Source: Pseudanabaena sp. FACHB-1998 (GTDB lineage: Bacteria; Cyanobacteriota; Cyanobacteriia; Pseudanabaenales; Pseudanabaenaceae). From it: 64,000 nt of DNA. This document shows, piece after piece, positions 34,610 to 43,184 of this stretch. Where the stretch lies: assembly GCF_014696355.1 (NCBI RefSeq), contig NZ_JACJQA010000003.1, forward strand, positions 124,001 through 188,000. The letters are read 5' to 3'. Every line of letters starts with the position of its first letter. The stretch's first letter is position 1. Under the pieces are notes generated by a model. The model searched no databases. It had not been told where the DNA came from and saw only the letters and a list, made by a program, of their open reading frames with translations. Position numbers and translations under genes: made by a program.

Positions 34610-35732
34610 CTATTTTGACGTATTCACATAATGCTTGTAGTTGATATGCGTTAGGTTTTGCATCTTGATGTTTTATGCTGACCTCCGCGATCGCCGTATT
34701 AATTTTCATTCTTTTAATGGCAACCAGATAAAGCATACATATTAATGGTGAACGATTCGCTCCCGCCCGACAATGGATATAGATAGCCTTACGATCTTGA
34801 TACCACTGAGACAATATTTTATAAATATCGTAAAGCTGATTCTGGCTCAGTGGATATCCTTTGCCTACTAACGGAGAGAATTTATAAACATCAACAAGAG
34901 AATAGTTAACATAGGCAAAAGATTTATCTATGCCTTTTACAGGATTGTAGTTATCGGTGTCTTCCGTCAAATCTAAAATTGCATTTATGCCAATTCTTTT
35001 TAAATGCTCTAATTTTTCACCTGAAGGAGCACAACCAACATATAGTTCGGAAGGCAAGATACAACTAACAAAGCTAGGTATAATTCCCCCTAGTGGCAGC
35101 CGAAAATGTTCTATCCATTTCTCACAAATTTGACTCCATATCTTGGTAGAAGAGTAAGCTACAACTTGATTTTTTACTTCTTCAGTAGGTGGTTCGTATA
35201 ATCGAATCTCCCATTTAGATGCCTGCCATAGTTTTTTAGAATCTTCAGAAATTAGATTTGAATTTTGAAATGATGATAGGTTTTCATAGACAAGATTCAT
35301 CAATTCTTCAAAATGATTGTCGCTATAGCCATAGGCTAGACTAAGATGATAAGAATTAGAAGATTTAACATTAATAGATACAATATTCTTAACTTTCTTC
35401 TTGAACTTCGTTAAACAACTTTCTAAATAATCACAATTCATCGCAATTTTGATGGTATTACCTAGAGAACCTCTGAGTCTAACGTTATTCATTAATTCAG
35501 AAGGTGGATTAGACTGAGAGGAGATTGAATGTAACTCCTCTATTAAAATGGGAATATCTCGTCGTGATCGCAAATCAAAAAAACTTGTAAGCGTCACATG
35601 GGGAATATATTCATGGACTTTATTAAGTCCAAATTTAGCTTCTGACGATTCAAAAAAAATATTTAACTCATTCTCCAGAATTCCCACAGGACAAGCATAG
35701 ATAATTAACCTAACAGAATTAGTTGTCGCCAT
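34599..35732 (-). CDS. 2H-phosphoesterase-like domain fused to a dual-specificity phosphatase
   Basis: 377 residues, no membrane segment. The N-terminal half has the two H-x-T/S motifs of the 2H (LigT/cyclic-phosphodiesterase) superfamily: H45 in HVTLTSFF and H129 in YHLSLAYGY. The C-terminal half (about 222-377) is a cysteine phosphatase: YVGCAPSGEKLEHLKRIGINAILDLTED, then the signature HCRAGANRSP with Cys321 and Arg327. 2H enzymes open 2',3'-cyclic phosphates on RNA or nucleotides; HCx5R enzymes remove phosphates from proteins or RNA 5' ends. The pairing suggests processing of nucleic-acid ends or a signalling nucleotide, but this is inference. First gene of a three-gene operon. Confidence 0.75.
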   Translation of the reverse strand: MATTNSVRLIIYACPVGILENELNIFFESSEAKFGLNKVHEYIPHVTLTSFFDLRSRRDIPILIEELHSISSQSNPPSELMNNVRLRGSLGNTIKIAMNCDYLESCLTKFKKKVKNIVSINVKSSNSYHLSLAYGYSDNHFEELMNLVYENLSSFQNSNLISEDSKKLWQASKWEIRLYEPPTEEVKNQVVAYSSTKIWSQICEKWIEHFRLPLGGIIPSFVSCILPSELYVGCAPSGEKLEHLKRIGINAILDLTEDTDNYNPVKGIDKSFAYVNYSLVDVYKFSPLVGKGYPLSQNQLYDIYKILSQWYQDRKAIYIHCRAGANRSPLICMLYLVAIKRMKINTAIAEVSIKHQDAKPNAYQLQALCEYVKIDAR

Positions 35733-35770
35733 AGAATTAATTCATTACTTTACATTTGCCTAAATATTAA

Positions 35771-35883
35771 CTTGTTTTCAAGATTAAGGCTTTACCGATG
35801 AGGCGATCGCGCAGCAATTTAATCTTGTCGCAAAAAGCAGAAAATCACTCAACCTCTTGCTTCTTTAATGCATCTTTCATTTG
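35771..35883 (-). pseudogene. Decayed copy of the uvrB 3' end
   Basis: On the minus strand it reads MKDALKKQEVE[23 protein letters not shown], against the true UvrB end [31 protein letters not shown]; similarity continues past the stop into CTTGTTTT. It corresponds to 36913-37026. The two copies are direct repeats about 1.14 kb apart and bracket the PIN toxin pair. Confidence 0.85.
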
Positions 35884-35946
35884 TATCAGCGATCGCATTG
35901 ACATGAATTTGCCTCGCCGTCTCAACCTTGTGTTCGACATCTTCCA

Positions 35947-36387
35947 TCATATTTCTTTTCCACTAGATGTACTTAGACAAAAAACATCCAAAAAATCAGC
36001 AGGGGTAAGGATCGGAATACCAGCAAATTCTTCAAGTACTAGCAAATCAAGATCGCCTGAAACAACCAATAAAGCTTTAGCAGCGATCGCTGTTCTTAAA
36101 ATCACTGCATCATCAGGGTCTCGCAAATTGGGAACATCAACCAAGATGGGTACACAGACTTCACAAAGATGACGCACGAGATAGATTAAGTCTTGAGAAG
36201 TTATGCCAAGCGATCGCATTTTTGATTTAAATTTTGTACGCGCAAGTACCTCTTCTAATTCGCTCAAAATTGGCTCTGAAGTAATTATATTTACCGCTCC
36301 AGATCTAGCTAAATCAATAATTTGTCTGGGAACACCTTGCCATAACAAACCAGAGATCCAGACATTAACATCTAAAACTAGCCTCAT
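35947..36387 (-). CDS. PIN-family toxin (COG1569-type)
   Basis: 146 residues. RLVLDVNVWISGLLW gives the first PIN Asp, SEPILSELEEVLAR the Glu, and LRDPDDAVILRTAIAAKALLVVSGDLDLL the later Asp cluster. This LDxNVWISGLLW subfamily is annotated as a toxin of type II modules. It overlaps the upstream antitoxin gene by 4 bp (ATGA type). Probable RNase; lies between the two uvrB 3' end copies. Confidence 0.88.
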   Translation of the reverse strand: MRLVLDVNVWISGLLWQGVPRQIIDLARSGAVNIITSEPILSELEEVLARTKFKSKMRSLGITSQDLIYLVRHLCEVCVPILVDVPNLRDPDDAVILRTAIAAKALLVVSGDLDLLVLEEFAGIPILTPADFLDVFCLSTSSGKEI

Positions 36388-36791
36388 GCAATTTTAGCCC
36401 TACGAGACTGTCTCACCTCTTTAACAATTTCACTAATTTCTTGCAACGAAGGTTGTTCTGGATCTTCCCCTGCTACCTCAATCTTTTGAGACAATTCTTC
36501 CCAAGTCAAGATGTTTGAACCAATTCTTTTGAAGATGATCTCATTGGTTGTTATCGAAACTTCATACCGATCAGAAGACTCTAATTCAGCTTGCAATTTT
36601 TGGATCTCTTCAATATCAGTAGTAAATGTGAGGTTGCCACTTTTTTCCTCAGCCACACTAGCCAGATAATTTTGATAAATCTCATCACGCCGCCGCTCAA
36701 TTTGACGATTACGAATAATTTGTAACAAGATATCTTGTTGTTCTGTAGATAACTGTTCAACAACCTCAATTGCTGATGCAAGTGTAACCAT
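36384..36791 (-). CDS. Antitoxin of the PIN pair (two-part)
   Basis: About 135 residues from ATG 36791. The N-terminal part (LASAIEVVEQLSTEQQDILLQIIRNRQIERRRDEIYQN) is a helical antitoxin-like DNA-binding region. The C-terminal part (YEVSITTNEIIFKRIGSNILTWEELSQKIEVAGEDPEQPSLQEISEIVKEVRQSRRAKIA) is acidic then basic and would contact the PIN toxin. It is longer than usual for this role and may be a fusion of two short antitoxin segments. Confidence 0.75.
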   Translation of the reverse strand: MVTLASAIEVVEQLSTEQQDILLQIIRNRQIERRRDEIYQNYLASVAEEKSGNLTFTTDIEEIQKLQAELESSDRYEVSITTNEIIFKRIGSNILTWEELSQKIEVAGEDPEQPSLQEISEIVKEVRQSRRAKIA

Positions 36792-36927
36792 TTTAAAACA
36801 CTCCACCTGATACTTTTATTGATTTAAATTAATTGTGCCAGAATTTTCTACATTAGCGATCGCCTTTACTGTTGCATTGTCTCTAGTCTCATTTACTTTT
36901 CCTAAAATATATCTTGTTTTCCAAAAT

Positions 36928-38931
36928 TTACGCCTTACCAAGTAACCGATCGCGTAGTAATTTAATCTTGTCGCGAAAGGCAGCAGCTTGCTCAAACTCT
37001 TGTTTCTTAGCAGCATCTTTCATTTGGGATTCCAACTCTCCAATTAAAGCGGGAATATCATCAAGGGGAATCTCTTTGGCATTGTTCACAACATACTCAA
37101 GTTGACGTTCGTTGAGGCGGCGCGAAACTGAGAGAAAATCAAGAATCGCATTACCTTCAATCGACTTCACAATTGACCTTGGCGTAATCTTATTATCCTC
37201 ATTATATTTGATCTGAATGTGGCGGCGGCGTTCCGTTTCCGAAATTGCTTTTTCCATGCTATTGGTCATGCGATCAGCATACATAATCACCTGTCCCGCA
37301 ATATTTCGGGCGGCTCTACCGATGGTTTGAATAAGCGATCGCTCGGCTCTTAAAAATCCTTCCTTATCAGCATCTAAAATCGCCACAAGTGACACTTCAG
37401 GCAAATCTAAACCTTCTCTCAATAAATTTACACCAATCAATACATCAAACGTACCCCGCCGCAAATCTTGGAGGATTTCAATCCGTTCAATCGATTTAAT
37501 GTCGGAATGGAGATAACGCACTAAGAGATTCCGTTCTTGAAAATAAGTAGTCAAATCCTCCGCCATTTTTTTAGTCAGGGTTGTAATTAAGACCCGTTCT
37601 TTGCGCTTAATCCGCAATTGAATTTCATGGTAGAGATCATCAACTTGCCCTTCAGTCGGGCGCACAAAGATCTCTGGATCAACTACGCCTGTAGGTCTGA
37701 TGATTTGCTCTACTACTTGCTCAGAGACTTCCATTTCCCAATCTCCGGGGGTCGCCGAAACAAAAATACATTGCTTGACCATTCCCCAAAATTCGTCAGC
37801 CTTGAGAGGTCGATTGTCGGCTGCGCTGGGCAAACGGAATCCGTGATCAATTAACGTCATTTTTCGGGCGCGATCGCCGTTATACATACCCCTGATTTGC
37901 GGTATCGAAACGTGAGATTCATCAACAATCAATAACCAATCGTCTTTAGGGAAATAATCCACTAAACAGGCTGGGGATTCTCCTGCTTGCCGTCCTGCTA
38001 AATGCCGTGAATAGTTTTCGACACCATTACAGAAACCTACTTCCTGCAATAGCTCCAAATCATATTTAGTGCGCTGTTCTAGACGCTGAGCTTCTAGTAA
38101 TTTCCCTGCATTGGTTAACTCTTCCAGCCGTGCTTCCATTTCTTCTCTAATTTCCGCACAGGCAATTTCAAGGCGATCAGCAGGGGTGACAAAGTGCCTT
38201 GCAGGATAGATATTCAAAGCTTCCATACTTTGCAAAATCTCACCCGTCACGGGATCGACATAGCGAATTGCTTCGATTTCATCGCCAAAAAATTCTACGC
38301 GAATGGTGCGATCTTCGTAGGCGGGACCAATTTCTAAAATGTCGCCTTTGACTCGAAATTTCCCGCGTCCCATTTCGATATCATTGCGCTCGTACTGGAC
38401 ATTGGTTAAGGCTTTTAATAGTTCTCTTTGGTCATATTCCACACCGACCGCTAAGGGAATCGAAGCCTTGAGATATTCCTCTGGAATCCCCAAACCATAG
38501 ATGCAGCTTACGGAGGCAACCACAATTACATCTTTACGCTCGAAAAGCGATCGCGTGGCGGAGTGGCGTAACATATCGATTTCATCATTAATCGAAGCGG
38601 TCTTCTCGATATAGGTATCGGTAACGGGAATATAGGCTTCTGGCTGATAGTAATCGTAATAGCTAATGAAATATTCAACGGCGTTATTGGGAAAGAATTC
38701 GCGCAATTCATTGCATAGCTGCGCCGCTAAGGTTTTGTTATGGGCTAAGACTAAGGTGGGCTTTTGATATTGGGCGATCGCATTAGCCACAGTCATCGTT
38801 TTACCTGTACCTGTCGCACCCAAGAGAGTTTGATAATGCAGTCCTTTTTGTAAACCATCAACTAATTGGGCGATCGCTTTAGGTTGATCGGCGGTGGGTT
38901 GCCAAGGAGTACGGATATCAAATATTGCCAT
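36928..38931 (-). CDS. uvrB: Excinuclease ABC subunit B
   Basis: 667 residues from ATG 38931 ([17 protein letters not shown]), typical for UvrB. Walker A is in [17 protein letters not shown], the beta-hairpin region in [12 protein letters not shown], the DEAD-like box in [16 protein letters not shown], and late helicase motifs in [41 protein letters not shown]. The C-terminal UVR domain ([28 protein letters not shown]) binds UvrC. UvrB verifies damage and loads the incision nuclease in nucleotide excision repair. Its 3' end has a decayed second copy at 35771-35883. Confidence 0.97.
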   Translation of the reverse strand: MAIFDIRTPWQPTADQPKAIAQLVDGLQKGLHYQTLLGATGTGKTMTVANAIAQYQKPTLVLAHNKTLAAQLCNELREFFPNNAVEYFISYYDYYQPEAYIPVTDTYIEKTASINDEIDMLRHSATRSLFERKDVIVVASVSCIYGLGIPEEYLKASIPLAVGVEYDQRELLKALTNVQYERNDIEMGRGKFRVKGDILEIGPAYEDRTIRVEFFGDEIEAIRYVDPVTGEILQSMEALNIYPARHFVTPADRLEIACAEIREEMEARLEELTNAGKLLEAQRLEQRTKYDLELLQEVGFCNGVENYSRHLAGRQAGESPACLVDYFPKDDWLLIVDESHVSIPQIRGMYNGDRARKMTLIDHGFRLPSAADNRPLKADEFWGMVKQCIFVSATPGDWEMEVSEQVVEQIIRPTGVVDPEIFVRPTEGQVDDLYHEIQLRIKRKERVLITTLTKKMAEDLTTYFQERNLLVRYLHSDIKSIERIEILQDLRRGTFDVLIGVNLLREGLDLPEVSLVAILDADKEGFLRAERSLIQTIGRAARNIAGQVIMYADRMTNSMEKAISETERRRHIQIKYNEDNKITPRSIVKSIEGNAILDFLSVSRRLNERQLEYVVNNAKEIPLDDIPALIGELESQMKDAAKKQEFEQAAAFRDKIKLLRDRLLGKA

Positions 38932-39028
38932 GAGGTTAGGACTGAAGGAGAAGGTGACAAAAATTATCAATTCTGATCATACCAAACCTGCCAAACCTAA
39001 ATTTTGACGAACTAAGCAACGTTATCCC

Positions 39029-39062
39029 AATTCACTAAAGTGTTGGCACACTTTAGTGAATT
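39029..39062. repeat. AATTCACTAAAGTGT palindrome
   Basis: 15-bp arms 39029-39043 and 39048-39062 around TGGC. Related to 48373-48406 and 62297-62330, which share the GTGTTG tip. Confidence 0.85.
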
Positions 39063-39086
39063 AAAGAAAACCCAGTAAGGGTTTTT

Positions 39087-39119
39087 AAAACTAAAAATGG
39101 CTACGCCATTTTTAGTTTT
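39087..39119. repeat. AAATGGC-TAC-GCCATTT palindrome
   Basis: 15-bp perfect arms 39087-39101 and 39105-39119 around TAC. Same tip class as palindromes at 46128-46172, 48159-48199 and 62233-62267, with different outer arms. Confidence 0.88.
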
Positions 39120-39165
39120 GATATCACTATGGTTGGAGCGAGATCACTTTATATTCGCGTCTTAG

Positions 39166-39200
39166 CAAATATACCCGACTAAAATAGTCTGGTATATTTG
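39166..39200 (+). promoter_or_regulatory. Hairpin in the uvrB-thrC divergent gap
   Basis: 15-bp arms (39166-39180 and 39186-39200) with a single mismatch around AAAAT. A smaller stem, CTTTTAG-CGA-CTAAAAG, lies at about 39256-39272 just before the thrC ATG. Both are in the upstream region of thrC and of divergent uvrB, where either operator or leader-RNA roles are possible. Confidence 0.45.
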
Positions 39201-39284
39201 ACGACCATTGAACCCTATGTTAAGGTGCATATCAATTAAGAAATCAAACAAAAACTTTTAGCGACTAAAAGGGCGACCAAGAAC

Positions 39285-40592
39285 ATGACTGCAACCATTG
39301 CTTCTCCTTACACCAGCGAGCGTGTAGACACCTTCAGTAATCTCAAATGTAAAGAGTGCGGTGCTGAGTACGAAGCCAAGGCAATGCACGTTTGTGAACT
39401 GTGCTTTGGTCCTCTAGAAGTTGCCTACAACTACGATGTGATCGCCGCTAGAGTCAGCCGTGAAACCATTCAAGCTGGTCCACTCTCCATTTGGCGCTAT
39501 CGCGATTTTCTCCCTGTCAAGACTGACGACTACATTGACGTATCCACTGGCATGACTCCCTTGATTAAGGCTAATCGCCTTGCCAAGCGTCTCGGCATCA
39601 AAAATCTCTACATCAAAAACGATGCTGTAAATATGCCTACCTTGAGCTTCAAGGATCGTGTAGTTTCGGTAGCTCTCAGCCGCGCCCGTGAACTTGGCTT
39701 TACCACCGTAGCCTGTGCCAGTACTGGTAACCTTGCCAACTCCACCGCCGCGATCGCCGCCCATGCAGGTCTAGAGTGTTGTGTCTTCATTCCCTCTGAC
39801 CTCGAATCAGGAAAAGTCCTCGGCACGACCATTTACAATCCCAAAGTATTTGCGGTACATGGCAACTACGACCAAGTAAACCGTCTCTGCTCGGAAGTAG
39901 CGAATACCCACGGTTGGGGCTTTGTGAATATTAACCTTCGTCCCTACTATTCCGAAGGTTCTAAGACCCTCGGCTATGAAGTCATCGAGCAACTGGGCTG
40001 GAAACTTCCCGATCACATCGTTGCCCCTCTTGCCTCTGGTTCTTTATTTACCAAGATCTACAAGGGTTTCAATGAGTTTGTGAAGGTGGGCTTAGTTGAA
40101 GATAAGCCTGTTCGCTTCAGTGGCGCACAAGCGGAAGGTTGTTCGCCGATCGCTGCTGCTTTTAAGGAAGGTCGTGATTTCATTACGCCTGTTAAGCCGA
40201 AGACTATTGCTAAGAGCATTGCGATCGGTAATCCTGCGGATGGCATCTATGCGATCGATATCGCTCACAAAACCAATGGCAATATCGAATCGGTTAATGA
40301 TGATGAAATCATCCAAGCGATGAAGTTACTTGCGGAAACCGAAGGTATCTTTACGGAAACTGCGGGCGGAACCACGATCGCAGTTCTGAAGAAGCTCGTT
40401 GAAGCTGGCAAGATCGATCCTGAAGAAACCACCGTTGTCTACATCACTGGTAATGGCTTGAAGACTCAAGAAGCAATTCAAGGCTATGTGGGCGAACCTT
40501 TCCTAATTGAGCCTAAGCTAGACAGCTTTGAGCGTGCGTTAGAGCGTTCACACACCCTAGAGCGCCTAGAATGGCAAACTGTCTCTGTATAA
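39285..40592 (+). CDS. thrC: Threonine synthase
   Basis: 435 residues. An N-terminal zinc-ribbon-like segment (CKECGAEYEAKAMHVCELCFGPLEVAY) precedes the fold-type II PLP core: PLP Lys in MPTLSFKDRVVSVALSRA, and substrate loops CASTGNLANSTAAIAAHAG and PLASGSLFTKIY. It converts O-phosphohomoserine to threonine. The Cys-rich start is typical of the long plant/cyanobacterial form. It is followed by a shared terminator. Confidence 0.94.
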   Translation: MTATIASPYTSERVDTFSNLKCKECGAEYEAKAMHVCELCFGPLEVAYNYDVIAARVSRETIQAGPLSIWRYRDFLPVKTDDYIDVSTGMTPLIKANRLAKRLGIKNLYIKNDAVNMPTLSFKDRVVSVALSRARELGFTTVACASTGNLANSTAAIAAHAGLECCVFIPSDLESGKVLGTTIYNPKVFAVHGNYDQVNRLCSEVANTHGWGFVNINLRPYYSEGSKTLGYEVIEQLGWKLPDHIVAPLASGSLFTKIYKGFNEFVKVGLVEDKPVRFSGAQAEGCSPIAAAFKEGRDFITPVKPKTIAKSIAIGNPADGIYAIDIAHKTNGNIESVNDDEIIQAMKLLAETEGIFTETAGGTTIAVLKKLVEAGKIDPEETTVVYITGNGLKTQEAIQGYVGEPFLIEPKLDSFERALERSHTLERLEWQTVSV

Positions 40593-40594
40593 AC

Positions 40595-40631
40595 AAATAA
40601 AAAAGCAGCGTGTTACGCTGCTTTTTTATTT
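40595..40631. terminator. Bidirectional terminator between thrC and the GH57 gene
   Basis: 16-bp perfect arms 40595-40610 and 40616-40631 (AAATAAAAAAGCAGCG) around TGTTA, with T runs on both strands; it reaches into the stop codon of the convergent gene at 40630. Confidence 0.92.
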
Positions 40632-42123
40632 ATAAAAGGCTAGCTCCGCGACGATATAACTCGCGGGCGTAGTCTGTCCATGTGCCTTGTCCCCAATATC
40701 TAAAGCAACTAGTTTGCACGAGGAGATTATAAAGCAACGCTTCCTGATAATCCGATCGCTTAGTTATCGCAGGATCACCCGCAACAAGCGCATCATACTT
40801 CTCATGGAACTTAGCACTTAGTTGATTCATAGGCTCTAATACATTTTCGTACCCATTGACCCAACTCATACTATTTGTCCAAGACGCACCATCCATGTGA
40901 AATTGATGATCGCTTGTCTTAAGTTCTTTAATTGCTAATTCCACAATCTCGCTATTGAGATTTAGCTTTTGGCGATCGCCGATCTGTTCGACCTTTTGCC
41001 AGACCTTATGCTGTTGCACCGCTTGGATTTGGAGATAATCAAGGGGACTTACACCCGCAGCCTCAATCATTTCTAGATATTCAGTTCCATTCAAACCAAC
41101 TACCCCAGAACTCCCACGACCATTAGTTTTAAGCTGATCCCATACCAAAGGATAATCACGAGGAAATTCATTCATCATCACGCCGCCATTCTCACCATCG
41201 GCAATTTGGGAAACGAGCGAAGGAATAGCTACATTCCCTAAATGCTGTCTGCCCCGACCTTTTGCCTCATGGTAGGGCTGCATTTGCGCGACTAGCTTTG
41301 TATCCGAGCCTTGAGTCTTAATTAGAGCCGTGATGCTAATTGAATCGCCTTGAGAATTTTGGGCGACTAGACGATTAGGCAAATATTTCTGATCTTGGCT
41401 TAAGCCTGAACCATCAAGAGATTCGACGGAATGTTCTTGTACCAGTAGCCAACGATAGCCACATTCTTTCAGGGCTTTAATATATTCATAGAGCGTATCA
41501 GGATGGTTGGGAAGATGCATCTCTGGCGGCGAAAAACCTTTAACGCGCTTGAGAGCTTCAATTCCAAAAATAGAAGCAAAATGACTTTGCCATGCTTGAA
41601 TATGGAGCTTAATATCAGGAATCGGTGTGGAAGGAATGACGGCATGACTCCACATTGTGCCGAGCCATTCGACATAGGGCTGATATTGGCGATCGCAGGT
41701 AATACGCTTCAGATTATCCAAAATGTCATGGCGTTGCATCTGCTGCAAACCCCAAAGTAGATTTCCTGAATAATCCAACATAATCCGAGGATTGCTGCCC
41801 TGTGCCACTAGTTGAGGGATAAAATCACCCATGCGACTGTAGCACCACGCAAATACCGACGCATTGTGATTATCGCCTTCGCCTTGATGCTCAAACATGT
41901 TCTGAAGGTTGCAAATCAAAGCTCCATTTGCCCCTGCGGGAATCGTCGGTTGATGCATATGTAAGGCACAGGCAAAGGCAGAAGTAATCTCTTCTAATTT
42001 GAGATTGTTGTGATGGAGAAATACGGGAGCATCTTCTTGAATGGCATAATAAATGGCTTCTTCATTGCCACAAATAGCAGGAAAATCAGAGGCGACAAAG
42101 CTTGATGATGTAGTTGAAATCAA
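40630..42123 (-). CDS. Glycoside hydrolase family 57 protein
   Basis: 497 residues, cytoplasmic. The GH57 start is visible in FACALHMHQPTIPAG, followed by YSRMGDFIPQLVAQG, LDYSGNLLWGLQQM and the conserved LGTMWSHAVIPSTPIPDIKLHIQAW and GFSPPEMHLPNH segments, the last probably holding a catalytic acid. GH57 enzymes are alpha-glucan hydrolases, transferases or branching enzymes; this cyanobacterial branch is not well characterised, so the exact activity is open. It probably acts in glycogen metabolism. Confidence 0.82.
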   Translation of the reverse strand: MISTTSSSFVASDFPAICGNEEAIYYAIQEDAPVFLHHNNLKLEEITSAFACALHMHQPTIPAGANGALICNLQNMFEHQGEGDNHNASVFAWCYSRMGDFIPQLVAQGSNPRIMLDYSGNLLWGLQQMQRHDILDNLKRITCDRQYQPYVEWLGTMWSHAVIPSTPIPDIKLHIQAWQSHFASIFGIEALKRVKGFSPPEMHLPNHPDTLYEYIKALKECGYRWLLVQEHSVESLDGSGLSQDQKYLPNRLVAQNSQGDSISITALIKTQGSDTKLVAQMQPYHEAKGRGRQHLGNVAIPSLVSQIADGENGGVMMNEFPRDYPLVWDQLKTNGRGSSGVVGLNGTEYLEMIEAAGVSPLDYLQIQAVQQHKVWQKVEQIGDRQKLNLNSEIVELAIKELKTSDHQFHMDGASWTNSMSWVNGYENVLEPMNQLSAKFHEKYDALVAGDPAITKRSDYQEALLYNLLVQTSCFRYWGQGTWTDYARELYRRGASLL

Positions 42124-42209
42124 AACTCGTAAAACCTTGATAAATTTATATTGATAGTCAGCCTAACACAGCACATCAAGGCTTTTCCCTAGCTCAACAA
42201 GAAGAAACA

Positions 42210-42252
42210 AATCCAGAGAAAGGGGGCGCAATGCGCCGCCTTTCTCTGGATC
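42210..42252. repeat. Palindrome ATCCAGAGAAAGG / CCTTTCTCTGGAT
   Basis: Near-perfect arms around GGGGCGC-AAT-GCGCCGC, with one mismatch near the tip. Confidence 0.85.
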
Positions 42253-42255
42253 ACA

Positions 42256-42390
42256 GAAAAGTTTCTAAAAGTTCTGACTTACGCAAAGCTAACGAATTTA
42301 TAGAGTTTTGGGTAGATGTGGCGCGACCACATCTACCCGATGCGTAAATTCTAAAAGTATTGCTTTGCAACACTTTTAGAAACTTTTCTA
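42256..42390. repeat. Palindrome split by a 76-bp insertion
   Basis: Outer palindrome AGAAAAGTTTCTAAAAGT ... ACTTTTAGAAACTTTTCT. Its left arm is interrupted: TTCTAAAAGT occurs at 42263-42272 and again at 42349-42358, with 76 bp between. Deleting one copy plus the insert gives a palindrome with one mismatch around TTT, like those at 4750 and 21595. The insert has its own hairpin (GGTAGATGTGG-cgcga-CCACATCTACC) and imperfect ends ACTTACGCA / TGCGTAAAT. Confidence 0.88.
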
Positions 42391-42408
42391 TGAAAGAAGT
42401 AGAAATGG

Positions 42409-42437
42409 AAAAAAGCTGGGAATATCCCAGCTTTTTT
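42409..42437 (-). terminator. Terminator of the hsp20 gene
   Basis: 12-bp arms 42409-42420 and 42426-42437 (AAAAAAGCTGGG) around AATAT. On the minus strand the stem ends in a T6 run, 6 bp beyond the hsp20 stop. Confidence 0.9.
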
Positions 42438-42442
42438 ACTAA

Positions 42443-42892
42443 TTATGAAGCAGGTAACTCGGTAGCAACATTAACCTTAAAAGCTTTGACTTCATTAGCT
42501 TTGGGCAAGGTTAGAGTAAGAATGCCATTGGTATAGTCGGCTTTGACCTGTTCATTTTCGATCGCTACAGGCAAGGCAAACACACGACGGAATTGACCAT
42601 AGCTGATTTCACTCCAGTAATAGCCCTTTTCATTCTCTTCTTTGCGTTCAAGACGACGTTCGCCAGATACAGCAAGAGAATCTTTAGTTACTTGGATATC
42701 GAGATCCTTAGCATCGACATCAGGAATAGCGAGTCTGAGGGTGAGATGATCGCCATCGTCTCGCAATTCACTCGCAGGAACCCATGCGCCTTTAGCAGTC
42801 TCTTGATCAATGGTGGAAATATCGCGGAACAAGCGATCGAACTGACGACGAACTTCTTCGATTTCTTGAAAAGGTTGCCAACGTACTAACAT
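42443..42892 (-). CDS. hspA: Hsp20/alpha-crystallin small heat-shock protein
   Basis: 149 residues from ATG 42892, which has AGGTGAT 7 bp upstream; ATG 42901 would add MIF. The alpha-crystallin domain runs from about residue 45 (WVPASELRDDGDHLTLRLAIPDVDAKDLDIQVTKDSLAVSGER) to YTNGILTLTLPKANEVK near the end, which is the conserved A-x-x-x-x-GVL-like motif. The N-terminus LVRWQPFQEIEEVRRQFDRLFRD is the usual oligomerisation arm. Small Hsps hold unfolding proteins and associate with thylakoid membranes in cyanobacteria. Confidence 0.93.
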   Translation of the reverse strand: MLVRWQPFQEIEEVRRQFDRLFRDISTIDQETAKGAWVPASELRDDGDHLTLRLAIPDVDAKDLDIQVTKDSLAVSGERRLERKEENEKGYYWSEISYGQFRRVFALPVAIENEQVKADYTNGILTLTLPKANEVKAFKVNVATELPAS

Positions 42893-42935
42893 AAATATCA
42901 CCTTTAATCTATTTCAAAACAACAACTAAAGTTTG

Positions 42936-42967
42936 AGCTTTTATTGTGCTGTAGGCAAATAAAAGCT
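42936..42967 (-). promoter_or_regulatory. Inverted repeat upstream of hsp20
   Basis: 10-bp perfect arms AGCTTTTATT / AATAAAAGCT separated by 12 nt, 44-75 bp upstream of the hsp20 ATG. It could be an operator or part of a structured 5' leader; it is not a CIRCE element (no TTAGCACTC / GAGTGCTAA). Confidence 0.5.
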
Positions 42968-43143
42968 GCTAACACAATGAACATTAAGAAGTAGATGCAA
43001 GATGGAGCTGATATTTTGGACTTCTCCTATAGATTGCTCTTGTGGACTTCTCTTTTGTTCACAGAATTATTATGGGATAACCTCAAAGGTATGACGAGCA
43101 GGAGAACCGAACTTTTGTTATTAGGGTTCACCGCACCATTTCC

Positions 43144-43184
43144 ATAGAAATAAAGGCGGCGCTCTAAGCCGCCTTTATTTCTAT
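43144..43184 (-). terminator. Palindrome reaching into the MFS gene stop
   Basis: 17-bp perfect arms 43144-43160 and 43168-43184 around GCTCTAA. Its right end is the last base of the MFS stop codon, which occupies 43184-43186. Confidence 0.85.
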
